This document shows, piece after piece, positions 12,732-14,234 of a stretch of DNA of 14,234 bases. The notes under the pieces were generated by a model that saw nothing but the letters and a program-made list of their open reading frames with translations, did no database searches and was not told the origin of the DNA. Each line of letters starts with the position of its first letter. The first letter of the stretch is position 1. The translations under genes were made by a program, and so were the position numbers. Source of the stretch: Balneolales bacterium (lineage in GTDB: Bacteria; Bacteroidota; Rhodothermia; Balneolales; Natronogracilivirgulaceae); NCBI GenBank assembly GCA_007133875.1, contig SLLW01000232.1:1-14234 (forward strand). Reading direction: 5' to 3'.

Positions 12732-13786
12732 CATTTCACGTTAATTCCGGCAGGAAACAGCGGCTCCACTTCGGGCTTGCTGTTGTTAGCACTCATCGCG
12801 CTGTAGTCTGCCTTTTTGGTTGTTTTGGAAATCTTTTCAAGCATAGCCGTATCTTGCGCTTCAAGCTCGCCATCTTCCCATGCGTCGGTGTTCTTTTTGA
12901 TATTGGCAATAAGCTGATCACGGTGATCGTTATACAGCTCAAGGCCCGACTGCATCTGGGACTTCATCTCCTGTGGCATCAGGTTAAGGTAATCTTCTGC
13001 CGTGGAGAGCGATTCCTTTAACGCCTCAATAGCCTGCTCTTTGTTTACGCTTGGCTGCACTTCGATCGGCTCTAACTTATTTAAAACCGCCTCGTCTTGC
13101 TCCATCAGCCAATCCCTGTCATCTGTGGTGAATTGCGTCTGCTCGTTGGCTATCAGCTTCTCCACCTTCTTCATGAAACAGGGCGATTTGTTGTCGCTCA
13201 TAACTTTTTCATTTTTTTGGTTCATAACTTCTTCCCTGCTTTTCTCCACATTCACTCTGATGCCGCACCCGTCCTGCCATGAACACGCCCCTACGTCGCC
13301 GGGCAGCAACGCCAAATGATCGGGCCTGTGGTTACGGGCAATAGCACTGTATTGTTCATCATTCCAGACCCCGGCCATCTCCACCTCCTCGGTAAAGACC
13401 CCTATACTAACCTCAATAGGGCGGCCTTCAATGATATGCTGATATGCCTGAGGTGATGCTGCGATAAGTTTTTGCTCATCCAGCCACGCCTCGGCTTTAA
13501 GTTTTCTGTCCTCTACCTTCGGGGCCGACACCTTGCCTACGGCATGGTTGTCGTTAGCGGAAACGAATTTACCGCCCTCCTGCGGGTGGTGTACCGTAAC
13601 AGGCATACCTTCCCATGTCTGCGGGTCTTTTCCTAACTCCGAAATAGGGTGAAACAGCGGCCCCCGGCTGCCATGATGCACCCCCTCAACCATCATTACG
13701 ACGGGCGCTACCAGGTATTTCTTTCCGTCCTGATGCTCCGTCCTTAAGGTGTAGTCCTTTAGTGAATAACTTGTTAGCTGCTCCAT
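12731..13786 (-). CDS. Prohead protease, DUF2213-like, with scaffold-like C-terminal region
   Basis: 351 residues in two parts. Residues about 1-180 look like the DUF2213 phage family, which is regarded as a head maturation protease: 'WEGMPVTVHHP' (58-68), 'GRPIEVSIGVF' (121-131) and 'RPDHLALLPGDVGAC' (154-168). Candidate catalytic residues are Ser127 with His66/His67 or His157; this assignment is inferred from conservation of the motifs and not shown. Residues about 185-351 are charged, rich in Glu, Lys and Gln, and predicted to be helical, as in internal scaffolding regions that are cleaved away on maturation. No separate scaffold gene is seen between this gene and the capsid gene, which fits a fused protease-scaffold. 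The start ATG has AAAGGA about ten bases upstream. An in-frame ATG at 13225 (Met188), preceded by GGGAAG, could give a scaffold-only product. Confidence 0.78.
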   Translation of the reverse strand: MEQLTSYSLKDYTLRTEHQDGKKYLVAPVVMMVEGVHHGSRGPLFHPISELGKDPQTWEGMPVTVHHPQEGGKFVSANDNHAVGKVSAPKVEDRKLKAEAWLDEQKLIAASPQAYQHIIEGRPIEVSIGVFTEEVEMAGVWNDEQYSAIARNHRPDHLALLPGDVGACSWQDGCGIRVNVEKSREEVMNQKNEKVMSDNKSPCFMKKVEKLIANEQTQFTTDDRDWLMEQDEAVLNKLEPIEVQPSVNKEQAIEALKESLSTAEDYLNLMPQEMKSQMQSGLELYNDHRDQLIANIKKNTDAWEDGELEAQDTAMLEKISKTTKKADYSAMSANNSKPEVEPLFPAGINVK

Positions 13787-13787
13787 G

Positions 13788-14234
13788 TTATCTGTCCTTT
13801 ATTTTTACTGGCAATGCAATACACCTACACTGTGGGTGAAGCGGTATCATACCCTCTATCTGGTCAAGTGTATAAATGCTGTTTTCTAAATCTAAACAGT
13901 CAGGGCAAACCCTATCATCCCCCGCCGTTTGCCACTCAGCACGCACCCTGACACCTTCCGCCCCCCAGTTGCGGTACTCCTGAACGGTGGCTGCGTGGTG
14001 CGCCCTTATTACCTCCGTGCGGGCAAGCATCACAGCCCTGCGCTCGGCAGGAATAAACCTTCCTAGTGTATCGGTCAGCCCCAGGTCTCCCGATGGCCCC
14101 GATATTACCCTGTTTAGCCTTCTGGCGATCTCTCTCGGCCCATCACCATCAGCCATGCTTTGCGACAACACCCTGCTTATCTGACCATCCATCGCCTCTG
14201 TGATACCTTTAAGGTCGCTAAAGGTTCGCGTGTA
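13788..14234 (-). CDS. Phage head morphogenesis (SPP1 gp7 / Mu gpF-like minor head) protein, C-terminal part
   Basis: The frame is open to the right edge of the window (14 further codons precede the first in-window ATG at 14192), so the true start and N-terminal part lie outside. The visible 148 residues end in the hallmark of the minor head protein family: an 'ARTEVIRAHHAA' helix, then a zinc-site-like pair 'CPDC' and 'HPQCRC' close to the C-terminus. Family members are built into the prohead in a few copies near the portal and assist DNA packaging or ejection; the portal gene would be expected just upstream, beyond the window. The stop is separated by one base from the protease start (TAACATG), and the protease Shine-Dalgarno AAAGGA lies inside this gene's last codons, which suggests coupling. 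The family call is secure from the motifs. The exact role in this phage is inferred. Confidence 0.88.
   Translation of the reverse strand, partial: YTRTFSDLKGITEAMDGQISRVLSQSMADGDGPREIARRLNRVISGPSGDLGLTDTLGRFIPAERRAVMLARTEVIRAHHAATVQEYRNWGAEGVRVRAEWQTAGDDRVCPDCLDLENSIYTLDQIEGMIPLHPQCRCIALPVKIKDR

Overview
The window is a late structural module of a siphovirus (free phage or prophage; the sequence does not decide). Every supported gene lies on the minus strand, so the gene order runs from high to low coordinates. The host is most likely a member of Bacteroidota or a close relative. This is an inference: the tail-fibre N-terminus carries the 'TIADRDDI...RRRWGM' signature, and the tail protein of 673 residues has the layout that I associate with phages of that group. 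Strong Shine-Dalgarno sites are unusual for that lineage and leave the host open. The tape measure protein of 890 residues implies a non-contractile tail of roughly 130 nm. No integrase, tRNA, CRISPR array or insertion sequence is visible, and no gap between genes is longer than about 50 bases. || Layout in transcription order. (1) 14234-11170, head: the C-terminus of an SPP1 gp7/Mu F-like head morphogenesis protein (cut by the window edge), a DUF2213-type prohead protease with a scaffold-like tail, a decoration protein and the major capsid protein. (2) 11125-8570, an accessory block inside the head genes: a small unknown protein, a glycosyltransferase fused to a TupA-like ATP-grasp domain, a 38-codon cysteine-rich small ORF, and a PAPS-dependent sulfotransferase. 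(3) 8573-7095, connector: gp6-like adaptor, head-closure protein, HK97 gp10-like protein and tail terminator. (4) 7091-1323, tail: tail tube protein, a tail-assembly chaperone pair made by a programmed -1 frameshift, tape measure protein and a tail-tip protein with a carbohydrate-binding-like insert. (5) 1326-1, an unrecognised tail-tip/fibre-associated protein and the N-terminus of a fibre that is open through the left edge and contains octapeptide repeats. || Most junctions are ATGA or TAATG overlaps, so nearly everything is translationally coupled. Four genes have strong Shine-Dalgarno sites: decoration protein, capsid, tail tube and the 673-residue tail-tip protein. || The most interesting content is the block at 8570-11125. 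Glycosyl transfer, ATP-dependent ligation of a carboxylate and sulfation are three chemistries normally seen in surface-polysaccharide biosynthesis. Here they sit between the capsid and connector genes and are coupled to both neighbours. A working hypothesis is a phage-encoded glycan-building system that decorates the virion or remodels a host-surface glycan. The second clear result is a complete frameshift cassette at 6345-6387: heptamer T TTT TTC, a 6-nt spacer and a perfect 8-bp hairpin.
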